DNA of 64,000 nucleotides, taken from positions 82,992,904 to 83,056,903 of the forward strand of contig NC_030678.2 of NCBI RefSeq assembly GCF_000004195.4, written 5' to 3'. Shown here one piece after another: positions 36,381 to 47,287 of this stretch (position 1 is its first letter; each line of letters starts with the position of its first letter). The position numbers were made by a program, and so were the translations under genes. This stretch comes from Xenopus tropicalis. Lineage: Eukaryota > Chordata > Amphibia > Anura > Pipidae. The notes beneath the pieces were generated by a model that was not told the origin of the DNA, made no database searches, and saw only the letters and a program-made list of their open reading frames with translations.

Positions 36381-36420
36381 AGCTCTAATTGACAAAAACA
36401 TGTATGAAGCTCTAATTGAG

Positions 36421-37147
36421 TTTATTGATGCTTATTGATGTAGTGGAACTCCGGAACTACCTCCACCTCCTGACCAGGCAAATAAGATGCATATTGTTTG
36501 AGGCACAGCAGAATGGCATCAGCAATGCCCCTTTGCAATCTCACTGACACAAGAATTCTGGGGAAAAAATATTGCATTGTGTAAAAAGACATGAAGAGAA
36601 AAGACACTGCACTTAGAGAACTCAAATCACCCCTTTAGGCCCCAATGTATAAACAAATTTTATACATTATTCATTTTAACCACGCCTGGTTACTTCTAGT
36701 GGAGGCATAAAAGGAAACACTATATAACAAATTTACAAAATCAGGCCTCGGGAAAACAGAGTTTCAGGTTGGAATAGACAATAATTGTCTTAGTTTATTA
36801 ATGAGATTACTCAAAATGGAGAAAAACCTAACGCACCCAATCCCAGTTATTGTAATATTAGATTACTCCTGTGTACCTCAAACACGTGTTAAGCACTGCC
36901 CTAGGGTATGTGTTACTTCTAAATACTCTGGAATGTTATTCCCTAAAATTATCTTTTAGTTCCTATTGCTTTTGCCTAAATATTGGAAACAGCAGATGCA
37001 TTCCTGTAGATACACTATTCTCTTTATGGTGCATGTAATTAATGGTAAAAATCTCTCTTCTCTCCATGGACCTAACTGAATTTCTATTATCCATATGTTG
37101 GCATGTTTGGTATCTATTTGTCCTACATGTATACATTTATACAATTG
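36421..37147. other. non-coding DNA, nothing recognised
   Basis: No supported frames or repeats. Confidence 0.5.
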
Positions 37148-37735
37148 TGGGGGCAGATTTACTTGAATTGTAACATTTCTCATTTTATTTTAAAATCTGA
37201 AATAAAAAAGCATGATCAGGAAAAGTCGAAGGAAAGTTGCGAAAATTCCAAATTTTTCATCTTGTCGCAACTTTTTCAAATTGTTACACAAAAAACAGCA
37301 TCAAAAATCCAAAACCTCCAGGGAAGGGAAGAGACATATGCCATTGACTTCTACATGATCTCGGCAAGTTTACCTGGCAAGTTGTCTAGTGATGAGCAAA
37401 TTTTTTTGCCAGGCGTGGATTTGCAGCAAATTTCTGCATTTCGCCATTGGCGAATTGTTTCGTGATACTTCAGAGAAAATTTGATGCAGAAAAATTGGCG
37501 TCAAAATGGGCGCAGTCACATCACAATAACAATCACGCAACAAACGTGATTCGACGATTTTTCACCGGTCCTTAGAATTTTCCTGTCGGGAAAGATTCTA
37601 TCATCACTAGAATTGTCGGATTTGGATTTTTAGCCATTTTGACGCATATTAAATCTCTGAAAAGTCATGACTTTTTTGTTCTGTGACTTTTAGCACTAAA
37701 AATCCTACAGTTACTCAATTGCCCCTAAGTGTTAG
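37148..37735 (+). mobile_element. MITE ('gggggcagatttact...aattgcccc') interrupted by a second MITE
   Basis: Starts gggggcagatttacttgaat and ends gttactcaattgcccc, with matching short GGGGCA.../...TTGCCCC ends. The inner text ('tgacttctacatgatctcgg', 'gtttacctggcaagttgtc' before the insertion; 'gaattgtcggatttggattt' after it) is a repeat family also seen at 23.4 kb. The insertion at 37387-37609 separates the two parts. No clear target duplication was found for the host element. Confidence 0.55.
37387..37609 (+). mobile_element. hAT-like MITE, TAGTGATGAGC family, nested
   Basis: The left terminus is tagtgatgagcaaattt and the right terminus is gattctatcatcacta. The flanking octamers aagttgtc (37379-37386) and gaattgtc (37610-37617) agree at 6 of 8 positions, consistent with an aged 8-bp hAT-type duplication. 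It lies inside another MITE, so the host is older. Confidence 0.75.
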
Positions 37736-38081
37736 AATAACATAGTCATTACCATAAAAAAAAAAAAAAAAAGCATACTTCTAGTCAAGAATGAGAACAA
37801 AATTAAGTGTGTGCACAAAAGGATATTATCATTTCAAAAACAACATTCTGTAAATGTAACTAAAAGTATGGCTTTTGTATATTTTTTACTATTGCATATG
37901 ACCATAATATGCCCTGGGAGGAATTCACTTTTCTGGTGTTCTGGAGATATGTTTGTATAGAGAATGTATTTCTTGCAAACAAAATGTTCTTGAAACATAC
38001 TGCACCCCATAAAAGTAAAGTAGATGTATATGTATATCCCTTTAGCTTCAACAACAACGACTAATTTTGTCTCCTTTTTAG
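37736..38081. other. non-coding DNA
   Basis: Contains an A-run at about 37756-37772. Nothing else seen. Confidence 0.5.
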
Positions 38082-39398
38082 ACTAATTAAGTCACCTTTT
38101 ATGAGGAGGTGAGCAGGAACCTCAATGCTGGAATGGCAGTTGATGTCATCTACTTGGACTTTGCTAAAGCGTTTGATACAGTACCTCACAGAAGGTTAAT
38201 GATCAAATTGAGGAATATTGGCCTAGAACATAATATCTGTAATTGGACAGAGAATTGGCTGAAGGATAGAGTACAAAGAGTGGTGGTAAATGGAACATTT
38301 TCTAATTGGACCAGTGTGGTTAGTGGAGTACCGCAGGGGTCAGTCCTTGGTTCTTTGCTTTTTAACTTGTTTATTAATGACCTGGAGGTGGGCCTAGAGA
38401 GTACTGTTTCTATTTTTGCTGATGACACAAAATTGTGCAAAACTATAAGTTCCATGCAGGATGCTGCCGCTTTGCAGAGTGATTTGACAAAATTGGAAAA
38501 CTGGGCAGCAAACTGGAAAATGAGGTTCAATGTTGACAAGTGCAAAGTTATGCACTTTGGTAGAAATAATATAAACGCGAACTATCTACTGAATGGTAGT
38601 GTGTTGGGGGTATCCTTAATAAAGAAGGATCTAGGGGTTTTTGTAGATAACAAGTTGTCTAATTCCAGGCAGTGTCATTCTGTGGCTACTACAGCAAATA
38701 AAGTGCTGTCTTGTATAAAAAAGGGCATTGACTCAAAGGATGAGAACATAATTTTGCCCCTTTATAGGTCCCTGGTAAGGCCTCACCTTGAGTATGCAGT
38801 GCAGTTTTGGGCTCCAGTCCTTAAGAAGGATATTAACGAGCTGGGACAGAGTTCAGATACGTGCAACTAAACTGGTAAAGGGGATGGAAGATTTAAGCTA
38901 TGAGGTTAGACTGTCGAGGTTGGGGTTGTTTTCTCTGGAAAAGAGGCGCTTGCGAGGGGACATGATTACTCTGTACAAGTACATTAGAGGGGATTATAGG
39001 CAGTTGGGGGATGTTCTTTTTTTCCCATAAAAACAATCAACGCACCAGAGGTCACCCCTTTAGATTAGAGGAACAGAGTTTCCATTTGAAGCAGCGTAGG
39101 TGGTTTTTCACGGTGAGGGCAGTGAGGTTGTGGAATGCCCTTCCTAGAGATGTGGTAATGGCAGATTCTGTTAATGCCTTTAAGAGGGGCCTGGATGAGT
39201 TCTTGAACAATCAGAATATCCAAGGCAATTGTGATACTAATATCTACAGTTAGTATTAGTGGTTGTATTTATAGTTTATGTATGTGAGTGTATAGATTGG
39301 TAGGTATGGGTTAGGTGTGCTGGGTTTACTTGGATGGGTTGAACTTGATGGACTCTTTTTTCAACCCTATGTAACTATGTAACTATGTATGTAACAAT
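38082..39398 (+). mobile_element. CR1/Rex1-like LINE, second 5'-truncated copy
   Basis: Starts abruptly at 'agactaattaagtcacctt', matching 31218 of the first copy, and runs collinearly through the same 3' UTR to an ATGTAACTATGTAACT tail. The two copies are highly similar, differing by scattered substitutions. The truncation point differs from that of the 30.6-kb copy, so these are independent insertions and not a segmental duplication. Confidence 0.9.
38109..39253 (+). pseudogene. LINE reverse transcriptase, 5'-truncated and frameshifted
   Basis: The first open part (to 38870) carries YLDFAKAFDTVPH, GVPQGSVLGSLLF and FADDTKL. At about 38845, 'gagctgggacagagttcag' replaces 'gagctggagagagtgcag', shifting the frame; reading continues in the next frame through LVKGMEDLSYEVRLSRLG. 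A further extra T in the T-run near 39024 shifts it again before NNQRTRGHPFRLEEQSFHLK. So it is dead by two frameshifts, besides lacking everything before the YLDFAKAFD block. Confidence 0.85.
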
Positions 39399-40189
39399 GT
39401 TACTATGGGTATAGAGAACTGTCTAAAATCTGCTAATCTACAAAACCATTCTTTTAAAGGAGCAGCTTTTGTTTAGGCAGTGATTTTCTTGGAATATGGT
39501 GTCTGGTCCAGATAATTTATTTATTCTGTTTAATTTTCTTTTTTCAACCTGACTCAGCATAGCTATCGATATGGTACTTTCCTTTGTCGTTTGCTCCTCA
39601 GTACATATAAAAGAGCAGAACTTGTTTAATACCTTTACTAATCAGCTTACCTGTCTCAGTTTTCAAAGACCCAACCTTCTGCTTCATTGTTTTGCAATCG
39701 AATACTGAAGGACTTTGGGGGATTTGAATAAATCTCTAACTAATCTTGCTACCCTTTTGCAGAGAGCTTTTTGTGCATTTTAAACAATACTCCATGCGGC
39801 TAAAAACAAGCAATTGACATTATTGTATTTGTTATAAAAGTACATAGGACTCAATTGAACATTGCCACTTACAGACAACTCAAAGCTAAAGAAGGTGGGG
39901 TTTGGTTGTCTGTTGTATGGAATATTAAATTGTCATTTGTGTTCACAGATGTTCATTAAATAGCAGATAATATAATTGTATTTACAAGTTTGCACCATGG
40001 TCCCCAAACTATATGGCTGCCCCCTCATGGGGGAGCCCAGTCTAAAGGCCAGTTAGGAATAGATACAATATAAAATAGATAATTTGGAAATCCCAACTGA
40101 TGGTTAATTAATGGCTTGAACACATATTTGCAGCCCTGGATATTTTTGAAACTATTGCAGTACTTTATTACACCTTTAGCTTAGGGGGC
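39399..40189. other. non-coding DNA, nothing recognised
   Basis: No supported frames or repeats. Confidence 0.5.
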
Positions 40190-41560
40190 CCTGAACAGAT
40201 GTTGGAGTTCACGGGGTAAACTTTTGGAAGGTGGCATAAGGCATATGATACTTAGATACATTGCAAATCACAATACCATCATGGTTTTATGTGTAATAGA
40301 TGTGTAATAGATTTTGCAAGACTGAACTAATTGCTTATCAGAGCTCAGAGCTTTCAGACCCACCTGATAGGGGCACTGATGGGTCAGCTCAGTTTAGTGA
40401 ATGCTTGATGTAGGATATGGTACATAAAGGTTTACTCAAAATGAATGTGAACAAGGCACCAGGGCCAGATGGGATATGCCCTGGGCTACTGAGAGGACTT
40501 ACTTCAGATTTGTACCCCACAAAGAACTGATTTAGAAACTAAGGCCTGTTGGTCTGTTCATGAATAGCAAACTGACTACAGGATCATGTACAGAAGGTGG
40601 ATGTTAATTGTACATTCTCTGCAACCCAATTAAATCCATCCAGGATGTGACATCCTTGCAGCAGGATCTTGGCAAACTAGCAATCTGGGTGGCTAAGTAG
40701 CAGATGAGATTTAAAGTTGATAAACGTAAGGTCATGCACCTGGGATGTAAAAATATGCAAGCCACTTATACACTTAATGGGACTGCACTAGGCAAATCCA
40801 TAATGAAAAAGGACCTTAGAGCCCTTGTAGATAATAAACTTGGCTGTAAGCAATGCAAGTCAGCAGCTGCAAAGGCAAGTAAAGTTTTGAGAAGCATTAA
40901 AATTGGCATAGATTTGTGAAAGGAGGAGGTCATTCTTCCACTTTACAAAGTGCTGGAAGGGCCTGTCTAGAGTATGCTATCCAGTCTCCAGTGCTCAAAT
41001 TGGATATTAGAAAGGGTCCAAAGGAGAGCAACTAAGCCAGTAAAGGCTATGGGTAGTCTCAGTTATAAAGAACTGGCCAAGGTTATGTTGTAGAAAAGAA
41101 GCTTAGGGGTGATGATAACTATGTATAAATAAATAAGCGGTTCATATAAAAATCTTTTAAATACTTTATTTTCCAGTTGGTCCTTCCAGCAGACATGAGG
41201 GCATCCTTTCCTATTGGAAGAAAGGAGGTTCTAGCTTAATATTTGGAAAGGGTTTTTTACAGTGAGATCTGTGAAGTGGAATTCTCTTCCTGAATTAGTT
41301 GTACTGGCTGATACATTAGATAGCTTGAAGAATGTGTTTCATGGCTTTTTAGCAAGTAAAAAATAGGGGGTTATTGAAAAAAGCTCTAATTACAAAGATG
41401 ATCCAGGCATTGGGCCGATTTCCATCTCGGAGTCAGGAAGGATTTTTTTCCCCCTCTGAGGCAAATTAGAGAGGCTTCAGATGGGTTTTTGCCTTCCTCT
41501 GGATCAATTAGCAGTTAGGCAGGGTTTCTATAGCCATAAAAGGTTGAACTTGATAGACAT
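40190..41560 (+). pseudogene. old CR1-like LINE remnant with rearranged order
   Basis: Translation fragments show LLEG and IANHNTI near 40215-40290, then NKAPGPDGICPGLL near 40450-40490, then a frame at 40704-40919 with NMQATYTLNGTALGKSIMKK and DNKLGCKQCKSAAAKASKVL. The 3' UTR 'gagtcaggaaggattttttt', 'ccccctctgaggcaaattag' and 'tgccttcctctggatcaatt' is a different CR1-type tail from that of the two copies upstream, and is related to 63662-63812. The GPDG block normally precedes the LLEG block, so the first part is inverted in order or composed of two fragments. Many stops. Confidence 0.7.
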
Positions 41561-42274
41561 GTACAGAGGTGGGCCAAGCCAGCTGTGTGGTCATGGGCAC
41601 GTGCATGCACAGTGACGCCATGGACGGAGGGGGGAGCACGGTTACATGCAACGCTGGGGGTAAACAATCCCAGACTAGAGGTAGGCAGAAGAGGTACCTG
41701 CCTTGCGGTCCCGTGTCCCCCCCCCCACTGTTGCACCCTAGGCAGGTGCCTCTTCTGCCTACCCCTAGTCCTGGCTCTGGACATGTGTCCTAAATTACTA
41801 TGTATAACGAGTGTAAGGAAGTGTGAAAACTAGTGCAAAAAAAACATAAAAACAAACTTTAACTAATGTGTGTTGTGTAAATGTATGTAAGTGTTTAAAT
41901 AAAGGCCACTTACTGTTTCTGAAGTAGGGTGAGCTGCTGGAATCACTGAAGTGGTCTGTAGAGGTCTTCATCTGCAGATTTTCGCAGCAGGAAGTGTGTG
42001 GGCAGTACTGGAAGGTTAGCTGTAGAGGCCCAAAATGCAGCAGTGTCTGCTGTTTGGGGGGGAGTCCTGCAAAAATCGTGCCGCAGAGCCAACATGACAG
42101 TCCTGTTGGCTTGTTATGTAGGTGGTTGATTAACTCTCAGAACCCTCTGGCGCAGCAGCAAAATCCCCAATGCAGAGGAAAAGCTCTAACTGTAAAGAAC
42201 GTATTGTGTTCTGGGATGTGTTCTTGGCAATTAAAGCCTTAAAAATAGGTTCTTCATAATGACAAGTAATGACA
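41561..42274. other. non-coding DNA, GC-richer patch
   Basis: Opposing frames at 41515-41833 cover a GC-rich patch containing an inverted pair ('aggtaggcagaagaggtacc' and 'ggtgcctcttctgcctaccc'). Possibly a MITE end pair, but the boundaries are not clear. No gene. Confidence 0.35.
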
Positions 42275-42500
42275 AGATGAGTGAATCTGAATATTTGTGA
42301 AACGCGTTAAAGTCAATAGACAACATTTTACATATATTGGGCATTTTTTGCAGTGACTTTTTCATGCAAAATATATATCTTTGGTATTTTTTTCCCAGCA
42401 ACAAAACATTGGGGTCAATGGGAGATTTGTCTCTGCTTTTTTGTGGCAAAAATTTGCAATGGTTTCATTCCGAGCGAAACATTTTGCTCATGACTAATGA
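42275..42500 (+). mobile_element. TAGTGATGAGC-family MITE, diverged
   Basis: 'agatgagtgaatctgaat' at the left and 'gcgaaacattttgctcatga' followed by ctaat at the right are diverged inverted termini. The interior 'ggggtcaatgggagatttgt' and 'tggcaaaaatttgcaatggt' fits the family. Confidence 0.5.
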
Positions 42501-43170
42501 AGCCATAATTATATATATAGCAACAGCAAACTATACTACACTGACTGTTGTAATATTATTATAGCAAACAGAACACCTTCAAACAAGGGATGTGGAATAA
42601 TATATGATGAACAGAGCAAGGGCTTACAAGAGTTTACAATGACATTTAATAAATGACACACAATGCAGAGTGTCATCTAATTCATCCCTGGGGTCAGGGA
42701 ACAGAGTACGAAGAAAATGTTGAAAGGTTTAGGCAATGCAGGCTTGAAGCTTTATTGTCAAATGCAAAATGGTGCATTAGAATGAGAAGGATATTAATCT
42801 TTTTCTTCCTCAGGCATGTCTATCATGGCATAAACTCTTAGCAGGCTGTGGATAAATAAGTAACTCACGGTCCTGAATGGAAGTACAGAAAATGAAAGGT
42901 TATTATTTAACTATTAGGCTCACAGTCTTTGAGTTTATGTTCTATTGGGCACCTTCTGCCAACAACTTGCAATTGCTTATTGGGGAAGGGGTAATCTATT
43001 GTTGTAGTTTATAATGCACACACATACAGTATATTAAGTAATAGTATACATATTCTCAAGGTTTAAATTAATTGCATCAAATATAAATTAATATAAATGA
43101 CTTTGTAAAAACGTTTAATACACCCAGCCGATTTATGCTCAACTATCTGGCAGTCTGATAGATCAGTCTA
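42501..43170. other. non-coding DNA, nothing recognised
   Basis: No supported frames or repeats. Confidence 0.5.
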
Positions 43171-43349
43171 AAGGTCCCCATACATGGGCCGATTCTAGCT
43201 GCCGATATCGGTCCCTTAGACCGATTCGGCAGCTAATTGGCCCGTGTATGGGGACTACCGACGGGCCTGCCCGACCGATATCTGGCCTACACGCTCCCCG
43301 ATATCACCCACCCGCAGGTGAGCAAATCTTAACATGTATGGGCACCTTA
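43171..43349 (+). mobile_element. 'aaggtccccatacatg' MITE
   Basis: The left terminus aaggtccccatacatg and the right terminus catgtatgggcacctt are inverted with one mismatch. 'agtcta' occurs at both flanks (43165-43170 and 43350-43355). The interior is GC-rich with a hairpin, 'gccgatatcggtcccttaga' facing 'ccgattcggc'. It is related to 15218-15482. Confidence 0.75.
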
Positions 43350-43356
43350 AGTCTAG

Positions 43357-43804
43357 GGGGCTGATTTACTAACCCACGAATCCGACCCGAATTGGAAAAG
43401 TTCCGACTTGAAAACGAACATTTTGCGACTTTTTCGTATGTTTTGCGATTTTTTCGGATTCTTTACGAATTTTTCGTTACCAATACGATTTTTGCGTAAA
43501 AACGCGAGTTTTTCGTATCCATTACGAAAGTTGCGTAAAAAGTTGCGCATTTTTCGTAGCGTTAAAACTTACGCGAAAAGTTGCGCATTTTTCGCGTAAG
43601 TTTTAACGCTACGAAAAATGCGCAACTTTCGTAATGGATACGAAAAACTCGCGTTTTTACACAAAAATCGTATTGGTAACGAAAAATTCGTAAAGAATCC
43701 GAAAAAATCGCAAAACATACGAAAAAATCGCAAAATACCGATCATTACGAAAAAAACGCAATCGGACTCATTTCGACCCGTTCGTGGGTAAGTAAATCAG
43801 CCCC
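43357..43804. mobile_element. 448-bp palindromic MITE with TAG target duplication
   Basis: Starts ggggctgatttactaaccca and ends gtaagtaaatcagcccc. Near-perfect inverted complements run the whole length and meet near 43580 inside 'cgcgtaagttttaacgctac'-type sequence. TAG lies at 43354-43356 and 43805-43807. Same family as 20392-20841. Both have a 3-bp duplication (AAG, TAG), pointing to PIF/Harbinger-like mobilisation. The opposing 63- and 65-codon frames are palindrome artefacts. Confidence 0.88.
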
Positions 43805-43859
43805 TAGGTCTGACAGACGCCAATGCTGGAGGTTGCTACTTGTTGGAATGCATATATAT

Positions 43860-44045
43860 ATAGACACAGAAAATCAGGCACTCACGTCTCATAAATAGGT
43901 CACAGATGCCTGGGTGCAGAATGTCAGAAGCATAGACATTATGAAAAAATATCCCGCACTCACAGGACACAGGAAAAACTTTTATTGGCAAATGACTAAC
44001 GTTTCGGCTGACACAGCAGCCTTTCTCAAAGTGCCTTTCTCAAAC
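43860..44045. repeat. repeat with 'aacgtttcggctgacacagc' motif
   Basis: 'aggcactcacgtctcataaa', 'cttttattggcaaatgacta', 'acgtttcggctgacacagca' and 'gcctttctcaaagtgccttt' form a pattern common in vertebrate genomes. A diverged, oppositely oriented relative may lie at 60960-61060 ('agaaacatgttgtgtggaca'). Family not identified. Confidence 0.4.
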
Positions 44046-44153
44046 TATATATATATAGTTGTTGCATATGTTATGTGTAGTTAAATGTATCTTGTGAAAT
44101 AATAAAATTGTGCTGTGAAAAAACACAGGTGGATACCTGTTCAGCGAATTTCC

Positions 44154-44159
44154 TCTATC

Positions 44160-44190
<31 letters not shown>

Positions 44191-44196
44191 CTATCT
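44154..44196 (+). repeat. (CTAT)n microsatellite
   Basis: About ten CTAT units with one TTAT variant. Confidence 0.95.
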
Positions 44197-44497
44197 AATC
44201 AGTCCAAAGTTTCCACACACAATGATTATGTAATCACGGGTACAATTTCAAAATGTCATATAAACTTTCATTCGGACCAGCACACCATTCTTTGTGAATT
44301 AGAACCTTTTATTGAACATCACTGTTCATCCAACAGTTCTGCCCACATTAGGGAGGATAAAGTGTTAGTGATAATGTGACATATTTTACACCCTTACTTC
44401 CCCTTTTGGTGCTTTTCTAAAGTGATGTTCAATGCACAGTGATGTTCAATAAAATGTTCTCATTTAGAAAGCATGGTGTGCTTGTCCATTAGAATGT

Positions 44498-44550
44498 ATA
44501 TATATTTATATATATATATACAGTATATATACATATTATATATATATTAG
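44498..44550 (+). repeat. TA-rich microsatellite
   Basis: Alternating TA with short interruptions. Confidence 0.9.
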
Positions 44551-46275
44551 ATATCTGAATCAGTGCTGGGCCAGCGCTAGGCAACCTGGTCGGCTTGGCC
44601 TGCCCCCCGGCGGGGTTACCGGGGCCACTGCAGTGGGGGGAAACACAGTACTGGATACGATTCTGCCAATTAAAATCTCATTTGTGTTTTAAAATTGATC
44701 ACATGAAGCAATATAGTCATTCACTGTGACTGATCTTTGCCTCATCATGTTCACTAGTGCTTATGGCAGCTCATACTAGTGTGTGTCTATGGGAAAAAGA
44801 CAGAGAACCAAGATGCCATACAAGAAAGCACAGGGGTGGAATGATAAAATGATGATTGTTGATGACAGTTATACATTTGTACTGCCACTGTGTGTGTGTG
44901 TGTGTTAGGAATCTAACATATGTAGGCACTTGACTGCACCTTTGGCTATTCTCCAGAAATTAGTATGATTAAAGCGTTTTAGGTTCTGTTTTTGGTCAAC
45001 TGCAAACCAAACTACAACAGTATCTAATTTCTTTAATTACTGTTTCTATCTGAAGATTAAATGATGAATATAAAATTTATTTTCAAAATGTCTTCAACAA
45101 AGGACTGCTGTAAGAAAATGGTTTGGATAAATGTATTACTGTCACTCAAGTTACAAATAGCCTCTTTTGAATTTTCCTTTCTACCTCCACACATTTTTAT
45201 TATGTTTTTTCCCTGCATTTATTTTGATTTCAAAATAAAATATAAATCAACAAAGTAAGACCATTTCGAGAAAGTTCCCTAATGGGCAATTTTCATAGAT
45301 GTTATTATTGTGCAATATAGTTAATTCCAAGAGAAGAAAATAGCAGCACTTGCTTCTATAAGCAATTTTATACCATCAAATATGCCTTTCATCATGTCAA
45401 TGTTTTCAAGTGTTTCCTGCTTTCACTTCAAAGCTTGCACCTGGTCTGTACATAAATTGATGCCGCTGTTGTATTGCACAGTAACGAAAGAGTTATCAGA
45501 GTCACAGTGACATTTGAAATGTACTTGTTTATAGCCTAATAGCAAAATATATACTTAGAAAAGCCATTAATGAAAGCTGAAGTAGCACCTGGAAAAACTA
45601 TGCATTTATTACAAAAAATTTTTGTTAATTTCCTCACTTTTTACTTTAAAAGTACGCTACATGCATTTAACTAACTTTCCATTTAGTTCCTTACAGACAC
45701 AGAAATCAACATCTTTACTGGCATGATTTCCCTGTCAAGGGTTTGCTGAGAGATTGACGTTCCTATTTTACAACAGAACATGCAGCACAAAATAAGTAGT
45801 TATGTAGTGCAGGTTTTTTGCCTTATACAGGCTTGGCAAATCTATTTTTTGAAGAAAAAAAACCTAAAAATGCAGTGTTAAAAGATTAAAAAAGGCAGCA
45901 ATAGGCCTTAGTCAGTGCTGTATTAGTGAAGGTCAGCTAGGGGGCACATAGACCTGCCCCCTACCCACCCCAACTTGTATGTCATTTAGTCGCCCAAGGT
46001 ATGGAGCAACCTGAGGCATAGCCCTGTCCTTGTTGCATACCCCAAGTCAGGTAGTAAAGGCTAGCTACCCCCCGACAATGCACTCTTTACTGAGCGCTGG
46101 ATTTTTCATTTTTCAAGCGTTTGTGGCTTGTGCAACCCTGTCTTTACTGCCTTCCATAAGGCAATGTTAAAGACAGGGCTAGCTGTGCCTTCTGACACTG
46201 TGCTCATCACTGATCACTGGATTTTTTATTTTTTAAATGCTTCTGTAATAAGTACTACGGGGTGCACTATTGGGG
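44551..46275. other. non-coding DNA
   Basis: Contains a short GC-rich piece at 44570-44640, a (GT)n run near 44890, and an inverted pair near 46132-46180 ('accctgtctttactgcct' and 'aaagacaggg'). No gene. Confidence 0.5.
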
Positions 46276-46279
46276 TAAA

Positions 46280-46470
46280 ATGGGATAACCCCTATTGGCT
46301 CCAATGCATTTGGAAAGAATAAAGAATGCCCATTGACTCCAGTGCATTTTGGCACAAGAAAAAAATGGCCATTAATGTCAATGCACTTGGTGCAAAAAAA
46401 AAATGTCCCTTGTCTTCAATGCACAGCAAAATTACCCATCCATAGACCAATGCTTTTTGCCATTTTTTTA
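46280..46470 (+). repeat. degenerate tandem repeat, about 30-40 bp unit
   Basis: Successive units start 'ctattggctccaatgcattt', 'cccattgactccagtgcatt', 'ccattaatgtcaatgcactt', 'cccttgtcttcaatgcac' and 'atccatagaccaatgctttt', each followed by A-rich sequence. The 'cattgacttcaatg' phrase is also the core of the TAGTGATGAGC MITE interior, so this is probably an expanded internal part of one. Confidence 0.5.
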
Positions 46471-46571
46471 AGTTTTGCAAATGTTTGTTTGTCTGTTCTG
46501 AGATAAATTAAAGATTTGGCAAGTTTCTAAATTCTACAGTTCTGTTGGTTCATGACCATCGAAAATATATC

Positions 46572-46801
46572 ATGTTAAGTGCCCTATTAAATAATCTTAC
46601 CAAACTGAAATATATATATATATTTATATCAGTAAATATTTTTTACATCTTTTATCTTGAGCCACTATTTTGTGGTGGTCTGTGTGCTATCACCTGACCT
46701 GGTAATAATCGCTTTAACTGTGACAGAAAGAGGAAGTAAAAGACAGAACTTTGTCCATTCATTGGCTGATGTGAGCTAACATATATGTGTGCCCTTGTGT
46801 G
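46572..46801 (-). mobile_element. TTAA-type MITE copy 2, left part (split by Ngaro)
   Basis: Reverse complement of roughly 5050-5255 of the intact copy: 'catgttaagtgccctattaa', 'taccaaactgaaatatat', 'tccattcattggctgatgtg', 'atatatgtgtgcccttgtgt'. It breaks at 46801 and resumes at 53531 on the other side of the retrotransposon. Confidence 0.8.
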
Positions 46802-47287
46802 CATGACCCCGGCACCCTCCACTACCTTTGCCCTCTGGATACCCCAATAACTTGCGTGACAATATCATTGGATAATAATGGCCACAGCTTTATTGGAAAA
46901 TTACAGCCGTTAAAACATCATGTAACAGTTTATTCAACATGTAATACAACATATTCTTATACAATCTTGATAAATAACCGTAACATTAACATGCATTGAA
47001 CAGTACCTAACCAGAGCCCCTGTCAGTCTGCCCTTCCATACTTATATCACTATCCTCCAGCCGCCCAACATCCTGGCTCGGAGTGTACTCCCACAGATCC
47101 AGGCTCCGCAAGCCACCTGTTAAAGGAAGAGGTCCCTTTTACCTCAACCCCCACCATTCCTTTCCTGAAGGTTTTTTCCAATATTCCATCCACCCCCAAT
47201 GATGGTCACCCACCTTAGGGGTTAGACCATCCCACCAATTCATTTCTAACAACACCGTTTCCCCTGGCAGACTGACTTGGGCCCGCC
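46802..47287 (-). repeat. Ngaro B2 terminal repeat (element 3' end)
   Basis: 486 bp, the right end of the element in its own orientation. It matches B1 (47663-48148) at a constant offset of 861 with one difference (A at 47070 against G at 47931). Beyond 47287 the two diverge completely. Confidence 0.95.
46889..46894 (-). promoter_or_regulatory. candidate polyadenylation signal in B2
   Basis: AATAAA on the minus strand (context ccaataaagctgtggcc), about 90 bases before the element's 3' end; duplicated at 47750-47755 in B1. Position and strand fit the element's genomic RNA, but the use of one copy over the other is not known. Confidence 0.4.

Larger units (their letters stand above)
35545..36420 (+). 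mobile_element. decayed Penelope-like element remnant
   Basis: Two signs point to a Penelope-like retroelement. First, translations downstream (36094-36145 and about 36270-36380) match conserved N-terminal blocks of these proteins. Second, 35571-35614 on the minus strand ends in a 'ggatga...aaaacgtcttcaa' motif like the terminal repeats of vertebrate Penelope-like elements. The order and frames are disrupted and the reverse transcriptase core and GIY-YIG endonuclease are missing. A 17-bp C-run lies at 35824-35840. Family identification is from remembered motif form, not a search. Confidence 0.55.
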
